A stretch of DNA of 64,000 nt from Actinernus sp. WN-2022. Its lineage: Eukaryota; Cnidaria; Anthozoa; Actiniaria; Actinernidae. The position numbers and the translations under genes are program-made. Positions 51,388 to 63,339 of the stretch are shown here, in pieces. Below the pieces are notes generated by a model, which made no database searches, was not told where the DNA came from, and saw nothing but the letters and a program-made list of their open reading frames with translations. How positions within the stretch are numbered: the stretch's first letter is position 1; each line of letters starts with the position of its first letter. The stretch lies in contig JAOWCC010001634.1 in assembly GCA_030867875.1 (NCBI GenBank), positions 101,783,321-101,847,320 on the forward strand, written 5' to 3'.

Positions 51388-52157
51388 AGTGCCTATGAAA
51401 TAACATTTTCGTCATTAAAATTAAGATTTCAGTTGAAAATGGCGTTTTCTGTTTTTCACTATCTCATTTCGTTGCAGTGATATTCAGGTTATTCGAATAT
51501 GAAAATTAGATGTTTATGACGTCATTAGTTGTGCAAAGCCTCGAGACAAATCACAAAATGAAGAATAACTCTGCATATAATAGGTAGAAACAATTGAAAC
51601 TTTGCATATGTACAGTAATAAGGAAAATAAACATCAATAGGCAAACTATGAGGTTGTCATGGAAACACTATTGGATCCAGGCTCCTTTCACCTTGAACAT
51701 AAAATTGCAGGTTCTGTCTATGTTATACAAAAAAAAATACTCTAAGGCACTTACACATACTGCCTACATTGTGGCAAAAACAGCAATAAAATTGTGTTTA
51801 CCAAAGGAGAAATCCGGGAATTTCTTTTCCTCATTCAAGGAGTCTGGGGACAAGAGTGTTTCCATGGCAACATTGTGGTTTGCAAAATGCTGTGTGTATT
51901 GCTTTGTACTACGCATGTGCAAAGTTTCAATAGTTTATACCCTATTTTTACAGATATATCATTCACTTTATCAATGGGCCTCCCGCTGTGCACAACTAAT
52001 GACGTCATAAATACTCTAATTTGCATATTCGAAAAACCTGAATATCTCTGCAACGAGATGAGATAGTGAAAAACAAAAACGCCATCCTTCCTCATTTCTA
52101 AGGGATTTTCAACTGAAATCTTAATTTTAATGGCAAAAATTTAATTTCATAGGCACT
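51388..52157. mobile_element. 770-bp TTAA element adjacent to the foldback
   Basis: AGTGCCTATGAAAT is mirrored by ATTTCATAGGCACT; arms of about 150 bp include GTTGCAGTGATATTCAGGTT and its diverged inverse. TTAA lies on both sides (51384-51387, 52158-52161). Confidence 0.72.
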
Positions 52158-52390
52158 TTAAACAGGTGAAAAAAATTTAGGTATCTCGGAAATAGTAAAG
52201 TAGGAACAATTTCTTTTGGTAACTTCCTCCAAAGCCCTCAGATGCACGCTAAAGGTAGCCATTATTGCGTCGGTCTCGTGTGCGGGTCAACGGGTTAGAG
52301 TCGAGTGACGAGTAATCCCTCCCACAATGCACCTGATATATTGATATAGTTGGGTTTGACAAAATTTTCGCAATTCGCTGTGTATATATA
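52158..52390. repeat. Host repeat copy Y
   Basis: It matches, inverted, 43775-43910 plus 44268-44370 without the SINE. Its continuation lies on the other side of the two TTAA elements at 49470-49500. Confidence 0.6.
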
Positions 52391-54426
52391 TATATCAATC
52401 TAGGTCTTGCTTATAAATACAAGAGCCCATCTGGGCTTTCACTCGGGCCACATGAGATTGAAGATACACTTTCATTTGAAATCCTTTTAGTAATAACCGA
52501 AGAGAAGAATTATTAGCTGAATTTAGCAGTCTTTAGGAGTGGCCGGTAGCGCGGTGACATGCATTCTCTGCTCCCCTAGTATATATATTTCTCGTGTATG
52601 TAAATTAAAGAAGTTGACCTCTACTTATTCATGTACCGCACGCTTACAATTTAGTCTGCTGTTCTCCAGGTTCAGAGTACTAATAGATGAGTGTCTCAAA
52701 TGTATGTTTATATTTGTCCCATATTATAAGTTGTATCCTGTCCACCTATGATGGAGCTATCACATGCTATATTTATCTACTGTTCATTCTACCCTGCGGC
52801 TCTTTATCGCAGCTCGCGTCCATATTGGTATTTATTAACTGAAATGCCTGTTGGTTATATACTCTCCTTCCCAAAACTGGTCTGCTTATTATATTACAGA
52901 ACTATAAAGGGAACTGTTGGAAGCCTTTAATTTCTCGAACCAAAACCTCGGTGGTGAGAGGATTCTTGTTTAAGTTGACCTTGAGAGTTGAATATTGCTT
53001 CGCTCATCATAAATTATTCTGTGCGAGTGTTTATTTCTCCGGGGTATTTCTGACAGCCAAAAACACGCTCAAAATTATTTTAGTGCTGGCCTACAGATCA
53101 CGGTGTTTGCTCTGGTATGTATTATGACCGAGAGTAAAATGAAATGTGGTATAAAACCTACGAAACGTACCTCAAACAAGAATACCGTCCGATGGCAAAA
53201 TCTATCAGCGCCACGAGGTCAACAAATCGACAAAGAAATGCAGATATGAACACGCAATGATTTCAACCTCACCGTACCTTAATTCATGACCTGACAAGAC
53301 ACTGTTCAGTTTCACTTTCACTCTCAGCTTTGCTCTTGAGTTGAGTTCGGCTTTGTTAAAGACTTCTTATTCAGTTGTATGGTATTGTGCAGTATATTTG
53401 AGTATACCAATCCACAGAGATTCAAATAACAAAGCCGTGGCGAAAGAGAAGCTTAAACGAGAAATATTTTGTCCTCCTAGAAAAACACAACATCTTGCCT
53501 TTTCTATCGAAGAAGCCTTGGTTTCAGCAGAAAGGAAAACGCTAAATTCCTTCAGGTCCGGCGTCGTGTGGTATATAAAATCACAGGCCATCTGGGTAAA
53601 AAACGCGGTCCTTCGGCTCCGACAAGAGCGCCAGTTGCAATATCCTGAGCCTGTTGGAAGGCTTTCGCACGAGTGAAGTTAAATAAAACATTAAACTGCT
53701 TACATTTGAGAGATGGGACTCCAAATTTGAGAGAAATTTGCTCGCGGACCCACCACCATCTTGATTTACTCTATTAAATTATGTACAGAAATTAACCTGG
53801 CGAATGTTACGTGACCAGCACAGTGCGATCTGATTGGTGCTGAAATTTAATACATGGGTCAAAAGTCACATTTTGTTGCACCCAACAAAAAAAAAAAAAA
53901 AAAACGCTTGCATTTTAAGACTCGGTGCTGCCACAGGCAGCCTAAGTAACAAGGGTTTATTTTGGGGTAATCGTTCTGATAAGGGCTGTACTTCTGTGAG
54001 TATGCATGGAGTTGTGTTGCATAATCAGTAATTACACCCTGTAAAATTGGGGTCATCGTTCTAGCACATTCGGACACTGGTAAGGACTTTACAAATTTAA
54101 TGGAGTGCGTATAAATAGATGTACTTCTGTGAGTATGAATGGAGTGATGCAAGCTTTGAAAGCAGTTTTGAGCACAACAAGTACTCTGCCTCTGCTCTGA
54201 TTGGGATCTGCTCTGTGATCGTCGATCTCAGTGTCACTAACGTGGCCAGTCAGGAGCCAGAGAAATCTCAAGGTTCAAGCAAGGAAGGTAAGGACATAAA
54301 TCTTCCATGATACTTTTTTATATCGTTCAACCCTGCCATTCTCAAGTAACAAATCTCCGAGTTGGAAATTCGAGCTGGAGTGCGAGTTGGATTCCGAGTT
54401 GAGATTTTAACTGGTTTTCTCTTACC

Positions 54427-54690
54427 GCCCCCCGGTTAGCTCAGTCGGTTAAGCTCCGGTCTGTCGAGCGGGAGGTCGCGGGTTCAATCCCCGGCCGGAC
54501 CAACACTCTCAGGGTCTTTAAACAACTGAGGAGAAGGTGCTGCCTTTGTGAAACAACTGCAAATGGTTAGACCTTCACGTCTTCTCGGATAAGGACGTAA
54601 AATTGTAGGTCTCCCGTCGGCCTCAAGTTTATCAGTCTCATCAGACTGTCACGAGTTACGACGTTAAATAAAGTTACTTTACTTTACTTC
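54427..54690 (+). repeat. tRNA-Asp-like SINE (family B)
   Basis: Box A (GGTTAGCTCAGTCGG), an anticodon loop CTGTCGA with GTC, and box B (GGTTCAATCCC) form a tRNA-like head. The acceptor strands do not pair, so it is not a functional tRNA. The body has AACACTC, AGGAGAAGGTGCTGCC, and a TTTAC-repeat tail. A second partial copy is at 60250-60345. Confidence 0.7.
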
Positions 54691-55045
54691 AAACATAATG
54701 GTGCAATATTAGTGTTGAGGGCAAATTAAAGAACTAATGCCAAATAATGTATATTGATACATTAGAACGCGAGAATATATTACTGTAGTTATTCAACAGT
54801 TTCTACATATTAAAAACAGTAACAATTGTGCGGAGAACGCAATGGAATTATAATCATTGTATCTGTTGGAATTCTGCAACATTGGGACTTTATTCCTTAT
54901 CGCATATAGTATTGAACAATGGAACACCAACAGCGTGACAAGGAAGCAGGGTGACAGAGTGAGGAACAAAACATTGCACCAGGACTCAATAAGAGGCTGT
55001 TCAATAAGAGCCGTAAATCGTTGTGTTTCTTGATGTTTTCTTATT
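54691..55045. other. Unassigned AT-rich sequence
   Basis: No gene or repeat boundary is recognised. Confidence 0.3.
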
Positions 55046-55049
55046 TTAA

Positions 55050-55338
55050 AGGGGCTGTGTCACGGTAAGACTTTACATTCGTTTTTTCGGGCCGAAAAAA
55101 GCTATTTCCACCGATTTTGATATGAACTAACGAAACTTTCGGCCATGTGGGATGCTTAAAATGAAAGCAAATATGCAAAAATGACTAATAAACTGTGTAT
55201 ATAAACAGTCTCCAGGGACAATATTGAAAATCTTATCAATCAAGCATTGAGGGAGGGAGGTTTAACTGTTTGTATCCAATTAACAGCCACTAAACGAGCG
55301 ATTACTCGATACATGCGCAGTACCATGACATAGCCCCT
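55050..55338. mobile_element. 289-bp TTAA MITE
   Basis: AGGGGCTGTGTCACGGTA and TACCATGACATAGCCCCT are inverted ends; TTAA flanks at 55046-55049 and 55339-55342. Confidence 0.75.
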
Positions 55339-55990
55339 TTAACACAACAATACTACCACCTACTTCGCAGCATTCCATCTTCTATTAAGAAATTCTAGTT
55401 TCTCGACGGGCGTTCGCGATATAAACTAGATTGTTTTGCGTTCCATTGCGGATGTTGTGTTATACATACTTAGGGCGCTCTTATCTGTTCGATTTACGGT
55501 AGATCTGACGAAAGCGCTTAAGGGGAATAACCTGAGAAAACACCTCAGTTTTCGCACAGTAAATTAAAGATCCAGGACTACAAAACTCGATACACTCGAT
55601 ACACTCGACACACTCGCCTACTGGGCGGAATGTATTTAAGCGTTGCATATATTGCAGCCATATTTATGGATTCGTATTCTGTCCCAATCAATTGTTTATA
55701 CGAATTATTTTCGTAGGCTGAAATTATTCTGGCATTCATATTTTTTCAGCCACAAAACTGATTTCTCGTGCCGAGAGTTGGTTTCCTTTCTAGTATTTTT
55801 ATACATTTTATGAATAATAGTACAAGAATCATAGCCAAACTTTTACTGATTACATACATAAACTCTAAACTAGGCCTCTAGAACTCTAAACTAGGCCTAA
55901 CTAACGTGCGAAAGCCTTCCAACAGGCTCAGGATATTTCAACTGGCGCTATTGTCGGAGCCGAAGGACCGCGTTTTTTACCCAGATGGCC

Positions 55991-56885
55991 AGTGAATTTA
56001 TATACGACACGTACGACGACCTGAAGCAAAGGGGCCAGGATCCGGAAAGATAAAATTCGAAGAAATAGATATTGGAATCTATAAGCCATCGGCTCGCTGT
56101 GCTACATTTAAAACATCCGAGTAGAACATCTTATTTTGGGTGAAGGCACTTCAAGACCAATATTATGAGTCTCTTAAAAACTATCAGAGATTTAAATTTA
56201 CCGTAAGTTGGATCAGAGAGTATTGAGATCAAGTTATTTCGTTCCAGCGAGGATATTGACCTAGCGGAAACGGTACAAGCTGTCGAAGGATTTTACTTAT
56301 AATCATCCACGTCTACTTAACAACAGGAATAGTATGTGCCAAGGCATGGGAAAAGATTGAGTTTCCCAGATTACAGATGAAAGAAGAGAACTTAATGAAT
56401 GAAGAAACAGAAGTCACGCGCGACATGCTTGAGAACATGAACATGTTCAACACTTTATGTTATACTAAGAAAACAAAACAAATTACAGAGCCTGCAAGTT
56501 CACAAGTCAATGAAAAACCCCAAGAGCCTGTAGTTTTGGATCAATATATCCTTGAAACTCGAAAAGCAACATACACATGAGTCAAATTCAAACCGGAAGA
56601 GACGGAATTCTTTAGATTCTTCACGAGATTGTTAGCCCGCAATAAATAACGATCTTGGGCTGACCTAACTGATAAGCGTAATGAATTCTTACTCTCGTCA
56701 CATCAAAACACGAATCAAGAAACCAAACTCAGTCATTTGGAAGACAAATTACTGCAGCAAGATAATATATACAAGACCGAAATCAAGATGCTGTCAGCAC
56801 GAATGTATTATTGACCTAGAAGTTGAAAATGGCGAGTTGAAAGCGGATATAATAAAGCTGAGATCCCACTTTCAAACTTAAAAAT
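55991..56885. other. Decayed coding-like sequence of unknown origin
   Basis: Short plus-strand ORFs at 56377-56580 and 56681-56881 are rich in Glu, Lys and Asn and look coiled-coil-like, with stops between them. I cannot name a family. Confidence 0.3.
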
Positions 56886-56888
56886 AAC

Positions 56889-57551
56889 AAGAGCCCATCT
56901 GGGCTTTCACTCGGGCCACATGAGATTGAAGATGAAATACACTTTCATTTGAAATCCTCTTAGTATCAAGTCGTGCTTTAATTCGCCAGTGGTGAGAACG
57001 TCAAAAAAACAGACTGGTCTATTAATCGCTTTTATGGCATGACTATGATAACGCAGTATTCGAACAACAGAATACTGGCAATTCAAGTGTATAAATGCAA
57101 TACAATGACATATTCAGACTTTGAATTTGATTGAAAATAGATCAAAAACTCGGGGAAATGTCCGGCTAAAACTGTATGAATAAATGTGAAATGAAACATA
57201 AATTTCATAGCAAGAAAAAAAATTGTAATTCCTATAAATGAGAAAGCTCTTCTATTAAGCCGCTTCTCATATACACAGACTGTTTCACAAAAAACATTTG
57301 CGCTTATCGACACAAGAATTCAGTTGACCTTTCAAATAATTTATTCTGAGGTACGCATACTCTAAATCACAGATGTTAAATAAAGCGATAATTAGAAGAA
57401 AAAGTACATTAACAGACAAACTGAGAGGAAATTTATTCAAATCAAAAAGAGTTTACTTACAGTACTTACGTAACTGAACTTTCGTTTTGGATCTTTTGGT
57501 AGTTTCATCTTCAATCTCATGTGGCCCGAGTGAAAGCCCAGATGGGCTCTT
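56889..57551. mobile_element. 663-bp TIR element
   Basis: AAGAGCCCATCTGGGCTTTC and about 30 further bases recur inverted at the right end. The flanks AAC and GTT are part of the conserved ends. No coding capacity is recognised. Confidence 0.55.
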
Positions 57552-57847
57552 GTTCTGTCGTAAAACATGCCTTAGCTGTACAAGACCGCCCACGATGGAA
57601 TAGATTTCTGACAATGACTCATTGAAAGTGATATCTCCTTGTTTCGCCTTGTCTGAGAGCTTTGAACTTTCTTATCTGAGCGCGCCTGACGAGATCTAAC
57701 CTTTGATGATAATTCGATACCCGTTGATATCCAAACGTGTTTGGATATTGTATTTCGCTTACGTTTCTAAATGTACATTGGATCTGTCCAAACAGCGCTG
57801 ATCGAATGTATTACGGCTCCTGGTTGTTCATGTATTTTTATGGTCAA

Positions 57848-58095
57848 CAAGAGCGCCAGTTGAAATATCCTGAGCCTGTTGGAAGGCTTTCGCCCTCGCG
57901 GGTCGACCATTTTGATTTACTGTATTAAATTCTGTAAATACATTAACCTGGCGATTGTTGCGTGACCAGCACAGTGCAATCTGATTGGTGTGAATTTGAC
58001 CTTTAACGCATGCGCAGATCGCGTGCTACACTGAATAAAAATAATAATAACGACTTGCATTTTAAGACTCGGCGCTGCCACAGGCAGCCCGAGTA
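57848..58095 (+). repeat. Dispersed repeat shared with 53640-53945
   Basis: The words GAGCGCCAGTTG, GACCAGCACAGTGC and TTTTAAGACTCGG with GCTGCCACAGGCAGCC occur in the same order and orientation at both places. Confidence 0.6.
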
Positions 58096-58599
58096 ATAAT
58101 CAAGAATACAAAAAAGAAGACAATGAAAGTGTTCCGAGACTACCCAACCAACTGAATCTTATCAGTTTGTTCAAGTGCCATCTTTCTTACATGACAACCC
58201 GATCCCTATTCATCAGAATACATTTTCTGTGCTAAATGACGAGAGTTTACAATCACCTGACCGACAACCCGCTACTAAAGAAAGGGACCATGAAGTACGG
58301 TAATACGGTTAATTCTCGGGTACAAAACAATGAATATATGCCTGCTCAAATGAAGTGTGTTAAACGAAAGGTGTTTAAATTAAAAGGTCAACATACGAGA
58401 AAAACAAAAATATTAAATTACATATATACTAGGGGAGCAGAGAATGAAAGTCACCGCGCTACCGGCCACTCCTAAAGACTGCTAAATTCAGCTAATAATT
58501 ATTCCCTTTGGTTATTACTAAGGAGATTTCAAATGAAAGTGTATTTCATCTTCAATCTCATGTGGTCCGAGTGAAAGCCCAGATGGGCTCTTGTTACAG

Positions 58600-60245
58600 T
58601 TTAACCAAAGGTCACGAAACGTGTCTCACGGTCACGCTAGTAGCGCGAGGTCACTGAAAAACATCAGAATTTTCGTACAGTTTGCCGATTTTATGCATCG
58701 TCGTAAATAATGCCAAAAGCCTAGCATCGAAATACAAAATATTAACATCTCTTCTCAATGTTTTCAACTGTTTGACACAAAAAGACTTAGTTATTGCCGG
58801 GTCCTGATTTTGCAGGTCGGATCGAAATATACAAGGCGTTCTTCGCTGTCCAAAGACTGGACTATAAACTGTTCAGAAACGAACCAATAAAAAATCTAGC
58901 GATATTTACCCACATTCGCAACGATTCTCCGGGAACAAAATGACCGCCAAAATTCTATACCTGCTGGTTATACTGCTTATTTTCATTTATCCACGAAATT
59001 AATAAGTAAGTAATTATAAGTTACAGTTGTACTAATTTTGGTGTGTTAAACCGGCTTATTGGGTAAATCAAAACCTATAATATTTATTATTGTTTGGTTT
59101 TCTTAATTTTAAGCTTACTCATTGTCGAAAGAGAAACAACAACAAGATGGCGTTCACAAATATGAATCTGGTTTGGGCATGATTGTGAAATGAATGTTTG
59201 CGAGGTGTCCTTGGACGCTAGGAAGATCAAATGTTCGCGCTTGTATGGGATAAGTTTCATATGATGAAATTTTCTAGCCTGCGAATACAGCAGTCTCGCA
59301 TCGGGATCCACAATTCAAAACGTGGCCCCCGAGAGAGACGTCTGCGTCTTGAGACGGAAATTCCATACTGATTTCAACACATTAAGTGTTTTCACTGAAT
59401 TTTCACTGAATTTTCGAGTTTGAAAATTAGACCACTTATTTTATTAAAGTGACAATTTCACTGTAACGAAGTATGCACACTATCCAATAACGACATAGCG
59501 ATTTTCAATTAAGGGTGCGTTTACCAATTATTTTGGGCCGTTGCTAAGTAGAATTTAAAACGCCATAAAACTCTAACAATTTGAGTAAAATAATTAATAA
59601 ATCACTCAGGAACTCCTGGGAGACGGACCTTGATATTTTGATGACGTCATCATATGACGTCATTATGACGTCATCTAGGCAGAAAAAATCAATCATTTCA
59701 TGATTTCTTTGGGATAGTGCTTTCATAGTTGCATATATAATTGGTCTGGGTTAGGCACAAAAGGTGTAGCATGCGTTTTACGATATACCGAAAATTGATC
59801 GTTTTAGAATTTTTCCCCGTGAATTTTAACAGTTAGATGGTCATAACTTCCGTGTTTTTATTTTTTTCGCTAAACCCATGCTTGGCTTTGTGCAATGCGA
59901 CTTCAGGACAATTTTTATGTGAAAAAGGATTGACTTTTCTTTGTTTCACGAACTCAGTTTCATTTTTCGTGAAACCGGAAGTATAATATTGTTACCAGGG
60001 CCCATGGGGCGCATCCGCGTTTGAGTGGTTACAAAACAATTTTCTTGATTACAAAGAATTCTCGTGTACCGATGGAATTTGCGAGGGCAAAGCTAAAGGC
60101 ATTGGACAAGAAAGTGAAATCAGTGACATTGAAACAGAGTTGCATTATCAGACATCTAATTCCAGTGGTTTATCCACGCAAATAAGTCGATTTGCGACCA
60201 TCTGCACCATAATCAGTCACACGTCTATAAACCGCCTCTGATCCC
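58600..60245. other. Gene-poor AT-rich stretch
   Basis: Three closely spaced TGACGTCAT palindromes lie at about 59640-59675. Otherwise I see no gene, TIR pair or RNA. Confidence 0.35.
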
Positions 60246-60249
60246 GATT

Positions 60250-60288
60250 GTAATACGAGCGGGAGCCGGTCGCAGGTTCAAACCCCGG

Positions 60289-60327
<39 letters not shown>

Positions 60328-60345
60328 GGTGCTGCCTTTACATAA
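60250..60345 (+). repeat. Partial SINE of family B
   Basis: CGAGCGGGAGCCGGTCGCAG, box B (GGTTCAAACCC), CGGCCGGACCAACACTC and GAAGGTGCTGCCTTT match the SINE at 54427-54690. Box A is missing. Confidence 0.6.
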
Positions 60346-60444
60346 TACAGTAAAAGGTTTGATAGCCTTGCAATTAAATTATTTACGAATTACGTTTGTA
60401 AATATGCGGCCTTGGGAAATCCAGAAACGAATAAGATGTTTAAG

Positions 60445-60975
60445 CACAGGAAGCCCAAGCTCTGTTTATGTCAATTTTATAAGAGTTTGTATGGGAATTT
60501 TTAAATCTATCTTTTCGATAAATATACTTTAATAAAATGAAATAAAATTACCTGTTGGCTGTAATCTGTATCTTGGCTGTGTCTGTATGCAGTTTCAGCG
60601 AATTCGGGCGAATTTTAAATCACTTAGCCTACATACTTATTGAAGAATGGAAAGGAAGGAAACGAACTCGAAACAGGTTGCAAGCCACTTACGTTTGGTT
60701 AGATTTTTCATGAAAATCGCCTGGATTTTACTTTTTATCCCCACCAGCATACGCAGCGATAAATTTCCAGTCTATGTTTGCCAACCAAATGAAGATATCT
60801 GTATTTGCCGAGCTACCAGCCACTGTTGAGTCCACCAGAAGCAGCCATCTTTCCCCGTGACTCGCCAAAGCGATGACAAAAAATCAATTTATTACCGTAT
60901 ATTTAAAGAAAAGCTAGATTTTAAAATGCCCATACGAACCTTATAAAATATCCGTAAGCAGAGCTTGGGCTTCCT
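60445..60975. mobile_element. Relative of the 3-kb GTTGAAT element
   Basis: CACAGGAAGCCCAAGCTCTG and CAGAGCTTGGGCTTCCT are inverted ends closely resembling those of the element at 46179-49167, and the subterminal TGTATGGGAATTTTTA is shared. The segment at 60640-60840 is repeated inverted at 61153-61365 outside this unit, so the structure is rearranged. The target duplication is not clear. Confidence 0.5.
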
Positions 60976-61529
60976 TCTGGCGAGACTTTGGTGGACTCAA
61001 CAGTGGCAGGGGCGTAGCTTCCTGTACGCATATACGCACGTGCGTACACTTTGAGACGAAAATTCCCTGTTTGGCCTTGTATTTTTTTTACGAGAGGAGT
61101 GCAGTAGCTACCGGTTTTAAGGGCCGTGCGTACAACTTGAAAATGCCTAGCTACGCCCCTGAGTGGCTCGGGTAGCTCGGCAAATACAGATATCTTCATT
61201 TGGTTGGCACAGATCGACTGTAAATTTATCACCGCGTATGTTGATGGGGATAAAAAGTAAAATCCATGCGATTTTTGTGAAAAAAAACGACCCAAACGTG
61301 AGTGGCTTGCAACCTGAGATTTCGAGTTCGTTTCCTTCCTTCCCATTCTTCAATAAGTATCAGTAGGGTATGGGATTTCAAATTCGCCCACATTCGCTGA
61401 AACTGCATACAGACAGAATTTCATCTGCTGGAGAACATTATAGACCTGTGGCAGGCTTCGGAAAGGTTTGTCACAGGTCTTATCATTTTGTGCGGTTAGA
61501 TTGATACTATATAGTAATCAAACACTTAC

Positions 61530-61617
61530 CCAAAGCAAAGTGTCCACAAAGTACGAAAATACATAACCACACCGTAACTGACTGCCAGTTCTTCACGTTT
61601 GGTCTTTGCGTGAACAT
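61530..61617 (-). CDS. Candidate signal-peptide exon of the Ly6/uPAR gene
   Basis: From an ATG at 61615-61617 the minus strand encodes a short polar N-terminus and a hydrophobic core (SVTVWLCIFVLCGHFAL), then a strong splice donor GGTAAGT at 61524-61530. The exon ends after one base of a codon (phase 1). The LU exon at 42311 supplies exactly the missing two bases, and the junction gives a small residue (Ala) suited to signal-peptidase cleavage. The 19.2-kb intron would be filled with mobile elements. The link between the exons is inference. Confidence 0.4.
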
Positions 61618-62146
61618 TTCTTCAAGACTGTGAGTCGAAACTGGTTGTTGAATGTTTGGATTGATCGAGTTTTTACGAACGTATGCCAACTATGAAAAGG
61701 CTTGTAGCAGTCAGGACGTCTATACGCAGGCTTATAATTAAAAAGCTTGTACTGAATTTCAGTTATGTTGTTTCGATGACATGGAGGTCAACCTCTGATA
61801 CACGACCATGCCGGATAACAAAATTCAAATGGCTATCAGTTACAATGTACTGGTGTTTTTCCATCTAAATAATAAAAGTAGTTCAAGAAGTCAGCTGGAT
61901 GTAGATTTGTCTGTGTTAATTAGCAGTCCAGTGTTTCTGGCTACTGGGGTAAGTGTTGCCACACATTCGATTTGCATTCCAGTGATATTGATTGCATTGA
62001 TTACTGTTCGACATTTCGGTCTGCTGGCATTCTGGCAAAGGTTCATCCCGGAAACTAAAGTCACTGGGGAAGGAAGTATGTTATTGAGTTTATTTGTCGA
62101 CAAAAAATATTTCTCAGGGTATGAAATCTCTTATTTAGTATCGGGT

Positions 62147-62330
62147 GTCTAGATAACGAAGACCTAGAAAACGAAGACCGAAGATCGAAGACCCTAGATA
62201 ACGAAGACTCAAAAACGAAGACCCTAGATAACGAAGATCTAAAAACGAAGACCCACCTAGATAACGAAGATCTAAAAACGAAGACCCTAGATAACGAAGA
62301 CCAGAAAACGAAGACCCCCCTAGATAAATA
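62147..62330. repeat. AACGAAGACC tandem repeat
   Basis: About twelve copies of an AACGAAGACC-like word, arranged in roughly 27-30 bp units such as CTAGATAACGAAGACCTAAA. The array ends in a TAGATAA/TTATCTA inverted motif. Confidence 0.75.
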
Positions 62331-63335
62331 GTTATCTAGAATGTTCTGAATATACGAAAAGTAGTCCTCCAATCACAGACAAAAATTGTTGAGACAGTCA
62401 ACAAAAATAACTATTATCTGGCAAGAAAAAATACTGGACACAAAGTTAAAACTGCTGAAGCTTTACAAACCCCCTCTCCCCCATTCAATGTTGATCGTAA
62501 ATGAATTGCAGATTGAACGTGTAACAACATTGAAGGGGAAGAGAGGGTTTATTTAAAGTCGGAATGCTCTCTAAAAGCGAGCAGGGTTTCAAGTCGTCGA
62601 TACTAAGTTATCATAGTAATGTTAAAAAAGCCCAAGCTATACGTTAAAATTCAAGGCTAGTTAGTAATATCGAAGGCAACATTTTAAAACTTGAAAACTC
62701 TGGCCTAGCGCTTTCAAGTTCAGTTTCATACTATCGTAATCCGTTTCGAATAAGCCATTCTCTAGAGTCACTGCACTTATGAAGTAGCTTTTAGTAATGA
62801 AAGTAGACCCGGTATTATTAGTTTTCAAGAAAGTGATTTTGGGGTTTTCAAACTGATGATTATATATAACCTTGGTCACGGGAATGACTATTTTGTCATT
62901 CGTCTCACTTCTATCCCGAATTCTGCTTATAGTTGATTCACCTGCATATAACTCTTTGCTGCAAATATTTTTCTGAGCATGCGCATTATTTACCGATCAA
63001 ACACGGCAGCTCGACTTGCAGAGCAGTTGGAGGCTCAAATTTACAGTTTCGAAACCCTCGAGGTAAAGATATATTTGTCGAATGCTAAAACAACAAGAGC
63101 CTCCTTTGTGGCTAAACCCAGACAGGTTTACGTCTTGATCGCTGCATGTGTGGAGTGACTTTTCGAAACCAAATCTAATCGCTACCTAACCTGGGGCGGA
63201 TCCAGGGAGGGTTCGGGGGTTACATTGAACACCCCTTTCTCTCGTTCGCATACAAAAGATATCGTATATCGAGAGCGAGAGGAACGGTTTAGGGAGGAGG
63301 GAGAAACGGCTGAAAATAACTATGCGTCATTGGTA
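62331..63335. other. Unassigned sequence
   Basis: No convincing coding exon, RNA gene or repeat boundary is recognised. Confidence 0.3.
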
Positions 63336-63339
63336 ACTT

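Larger units (their letters stand above)
53587..55990. repeat. Inverted repeat pair with third copy at 57848
   Basis: GGCCATCTGGGTAAAAAACG through CCTGTTGGAAGGCTTTCGCA (about 86 bp) is repeated inverted at 55905-55990. A partial third copy lies at 57848-57897. Confidence 0.6.
52421..58592. repeat. Long-range inverted repeat pair
   Basis: About 170 bp at 52421-52592 recur inverted at 58421-58592: AAGAGCCCATCTGGGC at the outer ends and GGCCGGTAGCGCGGTGAC and GGGGAGCAGAGAATG inside. They could be TIRs of one 6.2-kb element later filled by others, or two independent insertions. The outermost words also bound the smaller element at 56889-57551. I see no transposase between them. Confidence 0.5.

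Noticed and set aside
54119..54310. Host exon ending at a GGTAAGG donor
   Set aside because: The frame is short, no acceptor or homology is recognised, and it lies between repeat arms.
54427..54500. Functional tRNA-Asp gene
   Set aside because: Boxes A and B and the GTC anticodon are good, but the acceptor strands do not pair and a SINE body with tail follows; a second copy lies at 60250.
56889..57551. Helitron end, suggested by the AGCCCA/TGGGCT hairpin
   Set aside because: The sequence lacks the 5' TC and 3' CTRR termini, and the hairpin lies at both ends in inverted orientation, as in a TIR element.
60647..61353. Secreted Cys-rich peptide gene (ORFs at 60647-60829 and 61147-61353)
   Set aside because: Both ORFs are arms of one inverted duplication next to a mobile element. 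The hydrophobic and Cys-rich segment is shared, but the changes are not biased to synonymous positions and one arm lacks the start codon.
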